In this document: positions 1-7,108 of the stretch, one piece after another
How positions within the stretch are numbered: position 1 is the first letter of the stretch
Layout: each line of letters opens with the position of its first letter
Origin: Flavonifractor plautii ATCC 29863
GTDB lineage: Bacteria; Bacillota; Clostridia; Oscillospirales; Oscillospiraceae
Direction of reading: 5' to 3'
DNA: 35,336 bases
Assembly: GCF_000239295.1 (NCBI RefSeq)
Contig: NZ_JH417825.1
Span: 1-35,336 of the forward strand
Position numbers and translations under genes: made by a program
Notes under the pieces: model-generated
Told to the model about the DNA's origin: nothing
The model's input: only the letters and a program-made list of their open reading frames with translations
The model's database searches: none

Positions 1-25
1 GTGTGCCCGATGGAATCGGGCACAC
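1..25 (-). terminator. Hairpin at window edge, probable terminator of the sigma/anti-sigma pair
   Basis: A perfect 10-bp stem (GTGTGCCCGA paired with TCGGGCACAC) encloses a 5-nt loop. It lies 14 bp beyond the stop of the anti-sigma-like gene. The U-tract expected on the minus strand would fall outside the window, so termination is inferred from position and stem strength only. On the plus strand a short TTTT follows four bases after the stem. Confidence 0.5.
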
Positions 26-39
26 GCCTTTTGTCGTTC

Positions 40-606
40 CTACTCCGCAGAAGAATGTGTTTGGGCATCGGCCGGCTCAGACACCACCGACACTGCCGCA
101 TCTGTGATTTCCTCTCCGGCTCCGGCCACATTGGCCACCCACACTGGTTTGCCGTCCTCGTCCAGGGTAACCACCACCTGGGCCTGGGTCCCGTTGTCGT
201 TGTCTTCCCAGACATAGCGCCCATCCTGGGTCAGGGAATCGGTGATGTCGGTCTCCACTCCGTCCACAATCAGAATGGTGCGGTCATCCCGCTCCTCCAG
301 GGACGCCTCCGGGAGGCACAGTCCTCCCGTCCCCTCCTCCGTATTCACCGGGGAATCCGCCCAGGCCTCCCCGGCGACCGCAGCGTCGCGGAGACTTGTG
401 AGATAGGTCATAATCGCCTCGGAATTGGCGGCGCTCACCGTTACCACCAGCATGGCGGCCACGGCGGCGGCCACCAAGCCCAGACGCATGGGACGGTGGA
501 ACTTGCGCTTCTTTTCCTGCTCAGTCATTTGGATAACCTCCTCTAATTTTTCCTCGGATACATGCAGCTCCGAGCAGAGTTCACGGTATTGATTGGGTTC
601 AAACAT
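40..606 (-). CDS. Membrane-anchored protein, probable anti-sigma factor
   Basis: This is a 188-aa protein I cannot assign to a named family. It has a charged N-terminal segment (about residues 1-40, rich in E/K/R), one hydrophobic transmembrane segment at about 41-59 (RLGLVAAAVAAMLVVTVSA), and an acidic extracytoplasmic C-terminal part. Its start overlaps the end of the upstream ECF sigma gene by 8 bp, so the two should be translationally coupled. A short cytoplasmic head, one membrane span and coupling to a sigma gene are the usual layout of an anti-sigma factor that holds its sigma factor at the membrane. That role is inferred from context; no zinc-binding ZAS motif (HxxxCxxC) is visible. 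The ATG at 606 was chosen over an upstream in-frame start because a GGAGGG ribosome site precedes it. Confidence 0.65.
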   Translation of the reverse strand: MFEPNQYRELCSELHVSEEKLEEVIQMTEQEKKRKFHRPMRLGLVAAAVAAMLVVTVSAANSEAIMTYLTSLRDAAVAGEAWADSPVNTEEGTGGLCLPEASLEERDDRTILIVDGVETDITDSLTQDGRYVWEDNDNGTQAQVVVTLDEDGKPVWVANVAGAGEEITDAAVSVVSEPADAQTHSSAE

Positions 607-1090
607 AGCCCTTTCCCTCCTCTTCTTCGGACAGCTCCCTCCGCAGCCGCTCCCTGGCCCGCTGGAGCCAGGTCTGCACCGTGGACGGATTGGCATGAAG
701 GGCCGCGGCGACCTCCTTGACGGAGCAGCCCTCGTAGTAATACAGATAGATGGTCAGGCGGTACTTGGTCTCCAGGCCCATGACGGCCTGGAACAGCTCG
801 CGTTTGGCGGGGTCGTCGGACACCGGCGCGTCCCACTGCTCATCCAGCGGCACGGCGCGGCTCCGCCAGAAGGAGCGCAGAAGGCGACGGCTCTCGTTCA
901 CCGCCACCCGCAGCAGCCAGTGCTTCCGGTGCTCCTCGCTCTCAAAGCGGTCGCCCTGCTGGTAGAGCTTGAGCAGGACGGTCTGGGTCACGTCCTCCGC
1001 GTCCGCCCGGTTCTTCAGGGCGTGGTAGGCAACCCGGTAGAGCATGTCCCCGTAGGTGCGGGCCACCCGCTCGAATGTCTCGTCTGTCAT
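599..1090 (-). CDS. ECF-type RNA polymerase sigma factor
   Basis: The 163-aa protein has the two-domain layout of extracytoplasmic-function sigma factors, which direct RNA polymerase to a small regulon when released from an anti-sigma partner. Region 2 is visible near residues 10-75, with the DAEDVTQTVLLKLY helix (region 2.2/2.3) followed by HRKHWLLRVAVNESRR (2.4). Region 4 covers about 105-155, with a helix-turn-helix around GCSVKEVAAALHANPSTVQTWLQR. No region 1 or 3 is present and the length is normal for the group. The gene overlaps the downstream membrane protein by 8 bp. A 14-bp perfect palindrome lies 29 bp upstream of the start and may be part of its control region. The regulon and inducing signal cannot be read from the sequence. 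Confidence 0.9.
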   Translation of the reverse strand: MTDETFERVARTYGDMLYRVAYHALKNRADAEDVTQTVLLKLYQQGDRFESEEHRKHWLLRVAVNESRRLLRSFWRSRAVPLDEQWDAPVSDDPAKRELFQAVMGLETKYRLTIYLYYYEGCSVKEVAAALHANPSTVQTWLQRARERLRRELSEEEEGKGYV

Positions 1091-1118
1091 GGGTACTCCC
1101 TTCCTTGCGGTCGTCGTT

Positions 1119-1132
1119 TGAAAGGCCTTTCA
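1119..1132. promoter_or_regulatory. 14-bp palindrome upstream of the ECF sigma gene
   Basis: TGAAAGGCCTTTCA is a perfect palindrome 29 bp upstream of the sigma-factor ATG. A second short inverted repeat (CCCGCC AGG GGCGGG) lies at 1142-1156. Such a palindrome could be an operator, or part of an autoregulated promoter. No clear sigma-70 -35/-10 pair was found here. Confidence 0.35.
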
Positions 1133-1174
1133 CTGAGAATACCCGCCAGGGGCGGGAAATATCTCAGGCCGGGC

Positions 1175-1215
1175 AAAAAAAGAGGGCGGAATTTCCCTTT
1201 TCGGAAATCCGCCCC
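1175..1215 (-). terminator. Rho-independent terminator of the MATE gene
   Basis: Read on the minus strand, a GC-rich stem (GGGCGGATTTCC paired with GGAAATTCCGCCC, one bulge) is followed by TCTTTTTTTG. It begins 6 bp after the MATE stop codon. Stem and T-run together make a canonical intrinsic terminator. Confidence 0.88.
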
Positions 1216-1220
1216 CGGTC

Positions 1221-2528
1221 TTACCGGCCCAGACGCCGGTAGACCGTGATATACATGGTGAGCAGGCAGGCCAGCCCGCCGAGCACGTTGGAGACCGGCT
1301 CCGCCGCGAAAACCCCGTCCACCCCCATGCCCAGCCCCGGCAGCAGGAGCGTCAGCGGGGCCACGATGAAGGCTTTGCGCAGCAGGGAGAAGAACACCGC
1401 GCTCTTGGAGCGCCCCAGGCCCACGAACACCGACTGCCCGATGAACTGGAAGGACATGCAGAAGAAGGCGGCGAAATAGAGCCGGAAGGCCGGAATCCCC
1501 GCGGCGATCAGCTCCGGCTCGTCGTTGAAGATGCGGATGAGCAGCTCGGGCACGGCCATAACCAGCGCCCACGCCGCCACGGAGTAGCCCACGGTAAGCA
1601 CCGTGGTGAACCGGATCCCCCGGCGCACCCGCTCGTACTCCCCCGCGCCGTAGTTGTAGCCCAGCACCGGCTGACAGCCGTTGGTGATACCCTGCACCGG
1701 CATGGACACCACCTCCCGGATGGAGTTGATGACGGTCATCACGCCCACATAGAGGTCGCCGCCGTAGTGCTGAAGGGAGGCGTTGCACAGCACCTGAACC
1801 AGGCTGTTGGTCATGGACATGGCAAAGCCGGAGGCGCCCAGGGCCAGGATGCGGCGCACCCGGGCGGCCTGGAGCCGCAGGGTGTTCCACCGCAGCCGGA
1901 GGAGCACCCGCCGTCCGGTGAGGAACTTCAGCACCCACAGGGCAGAACAGCCCTGGGCGAGCACGGTGGCCAGGGCCGCCCCCCGCACCCCCATATCCAG
2001 GGCAAAGATGAAGATGGGATCCAGCACGATGTTCACCGCCGCGCCCAGGGCCACCGTCATCATCCCCATGCGGCTGAAGCCCTGGGCGTTGATGAAGGGG
2101 TTCATACCCAGTCCGATCATCACAAAGAGGGTGCCCAGCAGATAGATGGTCAGGTAGTCGTTGGCGTAGGGGAAGGTCAGATCGCTGGCCCCAAAGAGAT
2201 AGAGGATGGGCCGCCGGAAGGCCAGCCCCAGGGCCGTCAGCCCCGCGCCGAAGAGGAGGAGCAGCGCAAAGGAGTTGCCCAAGATGCGCTCGGCCTCCTC
2301 GTTCTCCCCCTTGCCCCGGTGAATGGAGCACAGGGGCGCGCCCCCCATGCCGCACAGGTTGGCAAAGCCCATGAGGATGGAAATGATGGGCAGGCACAGC
2401 CCCAGCCCGGTCAGGGACAGGTGCCCCGGCAACCGGCCCAGGTACATGCGGTCTACAATATTATAAAGGATGTTGATGAGCTGCGCCACCGTCATGGGGA
2501 GCGCCATCTGAAGGATGTTCCGCGCCAT
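1221..2528 (-). CDS. MATE family multidrug/toxin efflux transporter
   Basis: A 435-aa polytopic membrane protein of the MATE (MOP superfamily) type, which exports cationic drugs or metabolites in exchange for Na+ or H+. The N-terminus MALPMTVAQLINILYNIVDRMYLG is typical: the first helix carries P and Q, and the second a NIVDRMYLG segment. About twelve hydrophobic segments are arranged as two six-helix halves, with the repeated pattern reappearing around residues 225-260. Length is normal (430-460 aa). It sits alone, with its own promoter (2613-2641) and terminator, between the sigma-factor pair and cysS. Substrate specificity cannot be inferred. The ATG at 2528 follows a purine-rich AGGGGGAG ribosome site. 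Confidence 0.92.
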   Translation of the reverse strand: MARNILQMALPMTVAQLINILYNIVDRMYLGRLPGHLSLTGLGLCLPIISILMGFANLCGMGGAPLCSIHRGKGENEEAERILGNSFALLLLFGAGLTALGLAFRRPILYLFGASDLTFPYANDYLTIYLLGTLFVMIGLGMNPFINAQGFSRMGMMTVALGAAVNIVLDPIFIFALDMGVRGAALATVLAQGCSALWVLKFLTGRRVLLRLRWNTLRLQAARVRRILALGASGFAMSMTNSLVQVLCNASLQHYGGDLYVGVMTVINSIREVVSMPVQGITNGCQPVLGYNYGAGEYERVRRGIRFTTVLTVGYSVAAWALVMAVPELLIRIFNDEPELIAAGIPAFRLYFAAFFCMSFQFIGQSVFVGLGRSKSAVFFSLLRKAFIVAPLTLLLPGLGMGVDGVFAAEPVSNVLGGLACLLTMYITVYRRLGR

Positions 2529-2612
2529 GCTCCCCCTGGAAAAGTCGTTCTGTGTCTGCCTCTCCGTCCTTCTCCCCCCTTTTCCCGCGCTTGAATCCGC
2601 TATAATGGTTCT

Positions 2613-2641
2613 ATTTTATCAATATCCCGCCTGTTTGGCAA
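2613..2641 (-). promoter_or_regulatory. Sigma-70 type promoter of the MATE gene
   Basis: On the minus strand TTGCCA (2641-2636) and TAAAAT (2618-2613) are separated by exactly 17 bp. They lie about 85 bp upstream of the MATE start codon. Confidence 0.65.
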
Positions 2642-2684
2642 GGGAAGTCCCTTCTGCGCATGTGTAAACACGAAGCGAAGCAAA

Positions 2685-2709
2685 GAGGAGACCGTTTTCC
2701 GGTCTCCTC
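2685..2709 (-). terminator. Hairpin after cysS, probable terminator
   Basis: A perfect 9-bp stem (GAGGAGACC paired with GGTCTCCTC) with a 7-nt loop lies 11 bp beyond the cysS stop codon. The T-run on the minus strand is short (CTCTTTG), so termination strength is uncertain. It could serve both directions. Confidence 0.55.
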
Positions 2710-2720
2710 CCTTTGATGGC

Positions 2721-4130
2721 TTAGATCCGCGTCCAGGTGGTGCCGTCCTTGCCGTCCTTGATCTCCACACCCATGGCGCGGAGCTGGTCGCGGATGGCGT
2801 CGGCCTCGGCCCAGTTCTTGGCGCGCTTGGCCTCCAGGCGCTTGGCGATCAGGGCCTCGATCTCCTCCGCGCCCTCCACGGGGGCGGCCTGCTGGGCCTT
2901 GAGGGCGTCGGCGTGGGCCAGCAGCTCCAGGCCCAGGACCTGGTCGAAGCTGTCCAGCGCCGCCCGCTTGGTGGCGTCGTTCACGCCGGCCTTGAGCACG
3001 TCGTACAGGGCGGTGACCCCCAGAGAGGTGTTGAGATCGTTGCCCACCGCCTCAAGGAAGTCGTTCTTGAACCGCTCCACGGCCCCCTCGTCCACAGTTC
3101 CCTCACCGCTCAGGGCGGCTACACGGGCCACCAGCTTGTCATAGGCGGCCTTGGCGTTGTCCAGGTTCTCCCAGGAGAACACCAGCCCCTTGCGGTAGTG
3201 GGACTGGAGGCAGAAGAAGCGGTACACCAGCGGATCATACCCCTTCTCCTCCAGCAGGGAGACGGTGAGGAACTCCCCCTTGGACTTGCTCATCTTGCCA
3301 GAGTTGGTATTCAGGTGGTGGATATGCACCCAGTATTTGCACCAGGGGTGGCCCAGGTACGCCTCCGACTGGGCGATCTCGTTGGTATGGTGGGGAAAAG
3401 CGTTGTCGATGCCGCCGCAGTGGATGTCCAGGTGCTCCCCCAGATACTTCATGGAGATACAGGAGCACTCGATGTGCCAGCCGGGGTAGCCCACGCCCCA
3501 GGGGGAGTCCCACTTGAGGGCCTGATCCTCGAACTTGGACTTGGTGAACCACAGCACAAAGTCGTTCTTGTTGCGCTTGTTGGCGTCCTCCTCCACGCCC
3601 TCACGGACGCCCACGGCCAGATCCTCCTCGTCGTGGTCGTTGAACACATAATACTTCTCCAGCTTGGAGGTGTCGAAGTAGACGTTGCCGCCGGCGAAGT
3701 AGGCGTAGCCCCTGTCAATGAGGGAGGAGATGACCTTGATATAGTCACCGATCATGCCGGTAGCGGGCTGCACCACGTCGGGGTACTTGATGTTCAGCTT
3801 CTTGCAGTCGGCAAAGAAGGCATCGGTATAAAATTGGGCGATCTCCATCACGGTCTTGTGCTCCCGCTGGGCCCCCTTGAGCATCTTGTCCTCGCCGGTG
3901 TCGGCGTCGGAGGCCAGGTGTCCCACGTCGGTGATGTTCATGACGCGGGTGACATCATAGCCCGCATAGCGGAGCAGCTTCTCCAGCACGTCCTCCATGA
4001 TATAGCTGCGCAGATTGCCGATGTGAGCAAAATGGTACACTGTGGGGCCGCAGGTGTACATGGACACCTTGCCCGGCTCGTGGGGGACAAACTCCTCCTT
4101 GGTGTGGGTTGCGGAATTGTAGATTTTCAT
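2721..4130 (-). CDS. cysS: Cysteine--tRNA ligase
   Basis: A class I aminoacyl-tRNA synthetase that charges tRNA-Cys with cysteine in the cytoplasm. The 469-aa protein is full length. The catalytic signatures are present: CGPTVY with zinc-ligand C27, the HIGH-type motif as HIGN at 36-39, the WHIECS segment (C222), the H247/E251 zinc-site region in FPHHTNE, and KMSKS at 279-283. The C-terminal DALR-like tRNA-binding region runs to about residue 470. The ATG start overlaps the cysE stop in an ATGA arrangement, so the two are translationally coupled. The operon is controlled by the upstream T-box leader, so cysteine-tRNA charging regulates both cysteine synthesis and charging. This matches the known cysES arrangement in other Firmicutes. 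Confidence 0.97.
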   Translation of the reverse strand: MKIYNSATHTKEEFVPHEPGKVSMYTCGPTVYHFAHIGNLRSYIMEDVLEKLLRYAGYDVTRVMNITDVGHLASDADTGEDKMLKGAQREHKTVMEIAQFYTDAFFADCKKLNIKYPDVVQPATGMIGDYIKVISSLIDRGYAYFAGGNVYFDTSKLEKYYVFNDHDEEDLAVGVREGVEEDANKRNKNDFVLWFTKSKFEDQALKWDSPWGVGYPGWHIECSCISMKYLGEHLDIHCGGIDNAFPHHTNEIAQSEAYLGHPWCKYWVHIHHLNTNSGKMSKSKGEFLTVSLLEEKGYDPLVYRFFCLQSHYRKGLVFSWENLDNAKAAYDKLVARVAALSGEGTVDEGAVERFKNDFLEAVGNDLNTSLGVTALYDVLKAGVNDATKRAALDSFDQVLGLELLAHADALKAQQAAPVEGAEEIEALIAKRLEAKRAKNWAEADAIRDQLRAMGVEIKDGKDGTTWTRI

Positions 4131-4777
4131 AGATTCTTACTCCTTGCCTGTTCATCCATCAGTTGTTCCAGCCATTCCAGCCGGGAATTCAACGCCTGAA
4201 GCTCCTTCTGCACCGGGTCGGTCACGTGGATCTGGTCCACCTGCCCGGCGAAGTCCACCTTCTCCCCGGCGATGCGTACCACCCGGGCGGGGACGCCCAC
4301 GGCGGTGGCCTCCGGCGGTATTTCGCTGAGCACCACCGCGTTGGCCGCGATGCGGGAATTGTCCCCTACTTTGAAGGGGCCCAGCACTTTGGCTCCGGCG
4401 GACACCATCACATTGTTCCCCAGGGTGGGGTGGCGCTTGCCGTGGTCCTTGCCGGTGCCCCCCAGGGTGACCCCGTGGTAGAGCAGGCAGTCGTCGCCGA
4501 TCTCGGCCGTCTCGCCGATGACGATGCCCATGCCGTGGTCGATGACCAGCCGCCGGCCGATCTGCGCGCCGGGGTGGATCTCAATTCCCGTCCAGCAGCG
4601 GCTCCACTGGCTCACCAGCCGGGCCAGGAAGAAGAGCCGGTGCCGGTAGAGAAAGTGGGCAAGCCGGTGGTAGATGAGCGCGTGCACGCCCGGGTAGAGC
4701 AGAAAAATCTCCAGCCGGCTCCGGGCCGCCGGATCGCGGGCCTGATAGGCCCGCAGGGTCTCGCCTAGCCGCGTCAG
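4127..4777 (-). CDS. cysE: Serine O-acetyltransferase
   Basis: Transfers acetyl from acetyl-CoA to L-serine, making O-acetylserine for cysteine synthesis. After a short helical N-terminus (TRLGETLRAYQARDPAARS) the conserved segment YPGVHALIYHRLAHFLY leads into left-handed beta-helix hexapeptide repeats. These include IEIHPGAQIG, the active-site stretch LVIDHGMGIVIGETAEIGD, and LLYHGVTLGG. About 216 aa is normal for the short Firmicute form. The start is unusual. Upstream ATG codons in frame lie inside the T-box terminator hairpin. Downstream of it, an ideal AGGAGG (4791-4786) has no ATG or TTG in frame. A CTG at 4777 sits 8 nt after the AGGAGG, while a GTG at 4786 overlaps that site. I chose the CTG; GTG 4786 and ATG 4813 are alternatives. 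The gene is coupled to cysS. Confidence 0.93.
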   Translation of the reverse strand: MTRLGETLRAYQARDPAARSRLEIFLLYPGVHALIYHRLAHFLYRHRLFFLARLVSQWSRCWTGIEIHPGAQIGRRLVIDHGMGIVIGETAEIGDDCLLYHGVTLGGTGKDHGKRHPTLGNNVMVSAGAKVLGPFKVGDNSRIAANAVVLSEIPPEATAVGVPARVVRIAGEKVDFAGQVDQIHVTDPVQKELQALNSRLEWLEQLMDEQARSKNL

Positions 4778-4791
4778 TCCAAACACCTCCT

Positions 4792-5026
4792 GAAAAACAG
4801 AAACGCCTCTCATGCCGGACGGCATAAGAGGCGATACAAATCGCGGTTCCACTCTCATTTCTCACTCAAAGGCCGGTAACGGGGCCAGCCGGGGGGCATC
4901 CATATCCCCCGCGCTCCCGGACGCACATTCCCCAGTTACCCCCTGGGCGCGCTCTCAGCCGGTGACGCTCCCTCTCTGGCGGGTACTCGCTGGGTACTAT
5001 TTCCGTTCCTCACGCGATTCAACTGT
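4792..5026 (-). promoter_or_regulatory. Cysteine T-box leader (tRNA-Cys-sensing riboswitch)
   Basis: The hallmark T-box sequence AGAGTGGAACCGCGA lies at 4855-4841 (minus). It is followed by the terminator stem CGCCTCTTATGCC / GGCATGAGAGGCG (4833-4821 with 4816-4804) and the T-rich TTTCTGTTTTT. Upstream are features expected of stem I: an AGTA element and the CAGAGAG...GGCTGAGAG distal-loop region. The probable specifier region contains TGC (4925-4923), a cysteine codon, which agrees with the downstream cysE-cysS genes. Uncharged tRNA-Cys should bind, stabilise the antiterminator and permit transcription. The assignment is firm; the specifier position is read by eye only. Confidence 0.93.
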
Positions 5027-5032
5027 TCTAGT

Positions 5033-5061
5033 ATACTACCACGTTCCGGGAAATGTGTCAA
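5033..5061 (-). promoter_or_regulatory. Sigma-70 promoter of the T-box-cysE-cysS operon
   Basis: TTGACA (5061-5056) and TAGTAT (5038-5033) are spaced by exactly 17 bp, a near-consensus pair. Transcription would start near 5026, at the beginning of the T-box leader. Confidence 0.85.
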
Positions 5062-5073
5062 GGCGCTTTGCGG

Positions 5074-5102
5074 TTGCAATTCAGGGGGATTTCTGTTAGT
5101 AT
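5074..5102 (+). promoter_or_regulatory. Sigma-70 promoter of the zinc-ribbon protein gene
   Basis: TTGCAA (5074-5079) and TAGTAT (5097-5102) are spaced by 17 bp, about 42 bp before the ATG. The -35 boxes of this promoter and of the divergent cysE promoter are only 12 bp apart. Confidence 0.7.
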
Positions 5103-5143
5103 GGGGCTGAAACCACACGCTTTCACGCAAAAGGAGGCATCTT

Positions 5144-5638
5144 ATGGCCCTGATTTCCTGTCCCGAGTGCGGAAAAGAGGTATCCGACCGGGCTCCGGCC
5201 TGCATTCACTGCGGCTATCCCCTCTCCTCCGCCGCACCGTATGCGGACTTCCGCCCCATCACAGGGCCCAACCGCTTTACCGTCCGCCTCACCGCCCGCC
5301 CCGCCTATCCGGATGCCCGCAGCAGAACGCTCCGCGCCCTCATGAAGGAGCTGGGCCTCTCCAGGGAGCAGGGCAGGTATCTGCTGGAGCAAGTGCGCCG
5401 GGAGCCGGTTCCCCTGCGGGAGGGCCTCACCGAAGAGGAGGCCCTTGCACTGCTGGAGGTCTTCCGTCGGGCGGGCGCTCCCGTCCAGTTGGTGGATGGG
5501 GCGGTGCCGGAACTGCCCCAGCGCCCCTCTCCAGTGCCGGGCGATGCCCTGACCTTCACTTCCATCGTATTCGCCACACTCACCGCCCTGGTCATCTGGT
5601 CTCTGCTGACTCTGCTGTTCACCATTCTGTTCGGCTGA
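5144..5638 (+). CDS. Zinc-ribbon protein with an L7/L12-like middle domain and a C-terminal membrane anchor
   Basis: The 164-aa protein starts with a zinc ribbon (C6, C9, C20, C23 in the CPEC ... CIHC pattern). The middle part (about residues 45-125) resembles the C-terminal domain of ribosomal protein bL12: a beta strand, then helices around SRTLRALMKELGLSREQGRY, then EGLTEEEALALLEVFRRAGA and a final strand VQLVDG. That pattern matches the order and spacing of bL12 by eye; a structural search would be needed to confirm it. The last 25 or so residues are hydrophobic and form a single membrane anchor. A good AGGAGG ribosome site precedes the ATG. It is the only plus-strand intact protein gene in the window, has its own promoter, and its end overlaps the convergent hydrolase by 20 bp. 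Function is unknown. Confidence 0.85.
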   Translation: MALISCPECGKEVSDRAPACIHCGYPLSSAAPYADFRPITGPNRFTVRLTARPAYPDARSRTLRALMKELGLSREQGRYLLEQVRREPVPLREGLTEEEALALLEVFRRAGAPVQLVDGAVPELPQRPSPVPGDALTFTSIVFATLTALVIWSLLTLLFTILFG

Positions 5639-6410
5639 CCGGGGGTTCCTCCAAAAAGGGCCGCACCCGCTCCAGCCACTCCTCCGGGCGGTAGACCGCC
5701 AGAGTGCCGTGGTCGGCCCCCGGAATCGCGCGGACGCGGCAGGACGGCACCCTGGACTGAAACAGCCGAGCCGACGCCTTGACGCAGGCCATCTCCCGCT
5801 CGCCGTACCAGTACTCCACCTGGGCGGCAGTGTCCGCCACGGCGTCCTTGAGACGGTAGGCCCCCATATAGGTGCGGTACATGGTCTCCAGCGTCTCCCG
5901 CCGCAGGCGGGGCATATCCCGGAGGTACAGCGCCTCCAGCTCCGCCGGAAAGCGCAGCCGAGGCATCCGCCGCAGCAGGGCCATCTGCATCCGACACGCC
6001 CCCCGGCCGAACAGCAGTCCCCACCCCAGCCGGAGGGAGGCAATACAGAATGCCGCCATGCGGGGCTGAGGAATACAGAGGCTCCCGTCGATGAGGGCCT
6101 TTTCCGTCAAATCGGGCCGCCGGGCCAGCAACTCCATCACGATCTGCCCGCCCAGGGAGACCCCGCCCAGGAAAAACAGCCGGCCGTCACAGCGGGCGTC
6201 CACATAGCGGAGAATTTCCTCCGCGCTGGCCTCGGTGGAGACATAAGGCCGGGCGTACTCCTCCCCATGTCCGTCCAGGGTGGGCAGGATCACATGGTAG
6301 TCCTCCGCCAGCCGGCGGGCCTGCCGCAGGTAGTTCCACCAGGCGTTTCCGCCGCCGTGGATGAGCAGGATGCTGGGACGGCCCTCCGCGCCGAAGGTGT
6401 GAAAGTTCAT
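5619..6410 (-). CDS. Alpha/beta hydrolase family protein
   Basis: A 263-aa cytoplasmic alpha/beta-fold hydrolase without a signal peptide. The oxyanion-hole strand ILLIHGGGNAWW occupies residues 14-25, the nucleophile elbow GVSLGG places the catalytic serine at S85, and the catalytic histidine is most likely H234 in GADHGTL. A cap region between residues 110 and 200 is rich in arginine and methionine. The family includes esterases, lipases and C-C bond hydrolases, so the substrate is open. It is the last gene of the minus-strand run that follows the hexapeptide transferase. A strong hairpin lies in the 68-bp gap before it. Its 3' end overlaps the convergent zinc-ribbon gene. Confidence 0.88.
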   Translation of the reverse strand: MNFHTFGAEGRPSILLIHGGGNAWWNYLRQARRLAEDYHVILPTLDGHGEEYARPYVSTEASAEEILRYVDARCDGRLFFLGGVSLGGQIVMELLARRPDLTEKALIDGSLCIPQPRMAAFCIASLRLGWGLLFGRGACRMQMALLRRMPRLRFPAELEALYLRDMPRLRRETLETMYRTYMGAYRLKDAVADTAAQVEYWYGEREMACVKASARLFQSRVPSCRVRAIPGADHGTLAVYRPEEWLERVRPFLEEPPVSRTEW

Positions 6411-6431
6411 CGGTTGTTCCCTCTTTTCAGA

Positions 6432-6468
6432 ACAGGTCCGGCTGTTTTATGCAAACAGCCGGATCTGT
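6432..6468 (-). terminator. Strong intergenic hairpin, possible attenuator or terminator
   Basis: A 16-bp stem (CAGATCCGGCTGTTT on the minus strand paired with AAACAGCCGGACCTG, one G-U wobble) has a 5-nt loop. It lies between the acyltransferase stop and the hydrolase start. No proper T-run follows on either strand, so it may be an RNA-processing or partial terminator element. Confidence 0.4.
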
Positions 6469-6478
6469 CATTTCTGCG

Positions 6479-7108
6479 CTATTGGGGGTCGTATTTCCGG
6501 CAGAAGGCCGCCGCGTCGTCAAAGTCCCGCAGGCGCTCCCTCAGCATGTCGTGGCTCCAGTCCCACCAGCGGATGCGCTCCATGGCGGCAATCAGCTCGG
6601 GCGGGTAGCGCCAGCCGATGTGCCGGGCGGGTACTCCGCCCACGATCTCGTAGGGCGCCACGTCATGGGTCACCACGGCCCCCGCGCCCACCACCGCGCC
6701 GTCGCCCAGGGTGACGCCGCCCATGAGCACCGCGTTGTGGCCCAGCCACACGTCGTTTCCGGTGACCACCCGGTGGTTCTGCCTCCGCCAGTCGATCAAA
6801 GCCGCGTCATCCGGCCCCAGCCCGTAGTGGGAGCAGCGGTAGGTAAAGTGGTGGGCCGCCGCCCGGAGCTTGGCCGGGTGCTGCACCGGGTTGATGCGCA
6901 CGCCGGTGGCAATGGAGTTGAACTTGCCCAGGGCGGTATAGATGATGTCGTTGGAGCCGAAGCAGTAGGTGTAGTCCCCCACCTCGGTCTCCTCCAGCAC
7001 ACAGTGGTCGCCGATCTCCACATAGCGGCCGAACCGGCAGTTTTTCGTCTGGGAGGTTGGGTGGATCAGCGGCCGGTCGGGGCAAAGCTCTTTCGTAAAA
7101 TCCAGCAT
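6479..7108 (-). CDS. Hexapeptide-repeat acyltransferase, similar to the phosphonate-cluster transferase family
   Basis: A 209-aa left-handed beta-helix transferase. The N-terminal half has repeats such as FGRYVEIGDHCVLEETEVGD and the segment KFNSIATGVRINPVQHP. The C-terminal half has the xenobiotic-acetyltransferase block TGNDVWLGHNAVLMGGVTLGDGAVVGAGAVV and GGVPAR. The HFTYRCSHYG and DWRR segments between the halves are characteristic of the family often found in phosphonate (phn) gene clusters (as in TIGR03308). Members are presumed acetyl-CoA-dependent O- or N-acyltransferases; CatB-type chloramphenicol acetyltransferases are a related alternative. No phn genes are in the window. The gene start overlaps the pgsA stop by 1 bp (TAATG), so it is translated from the same message. 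Confidence 0.85.
   Translation of the reverse strand: MLDFTKELCPDRPLIHPTSQTKNCRFGRYVEIGDHCVLEETEVGDYTYCFGSNDIIYTALGKFNSIATGVRINPVQHPAKLRAAAHHFTYRCSHYGLGPDDAALIDWRRQNHRVVTGNDVWLGHNAVLMGGVTLGDGAVVGAGAVVTHDVAPYEIVGGVPARHIGWRYPPELIAAMERIRWWDWSHDMLRERLRDFDDAAAFCRKYDPQ

Noticed and set aside
1-546. 181-aa plus-strand ORF at the left edge
   Set aside because: It is the complement of the anti-sigma-like gene with proline/histidine/glycine-rich shadow composition.
607-696. N-terminal extension of the anti-sigma-like protein to 696
   Set aside because: The extra 30 residues are translated from within the sigma-factor gene and lack a ribosome site; ATG 606 has one.
1767-2594. 275-aa plus-strand ORF opposite the MATE gene
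   Set aside because: Low-complexity composition typical of a GC-rich shadow frame; the minus strand encodes a clear MATE transporter.
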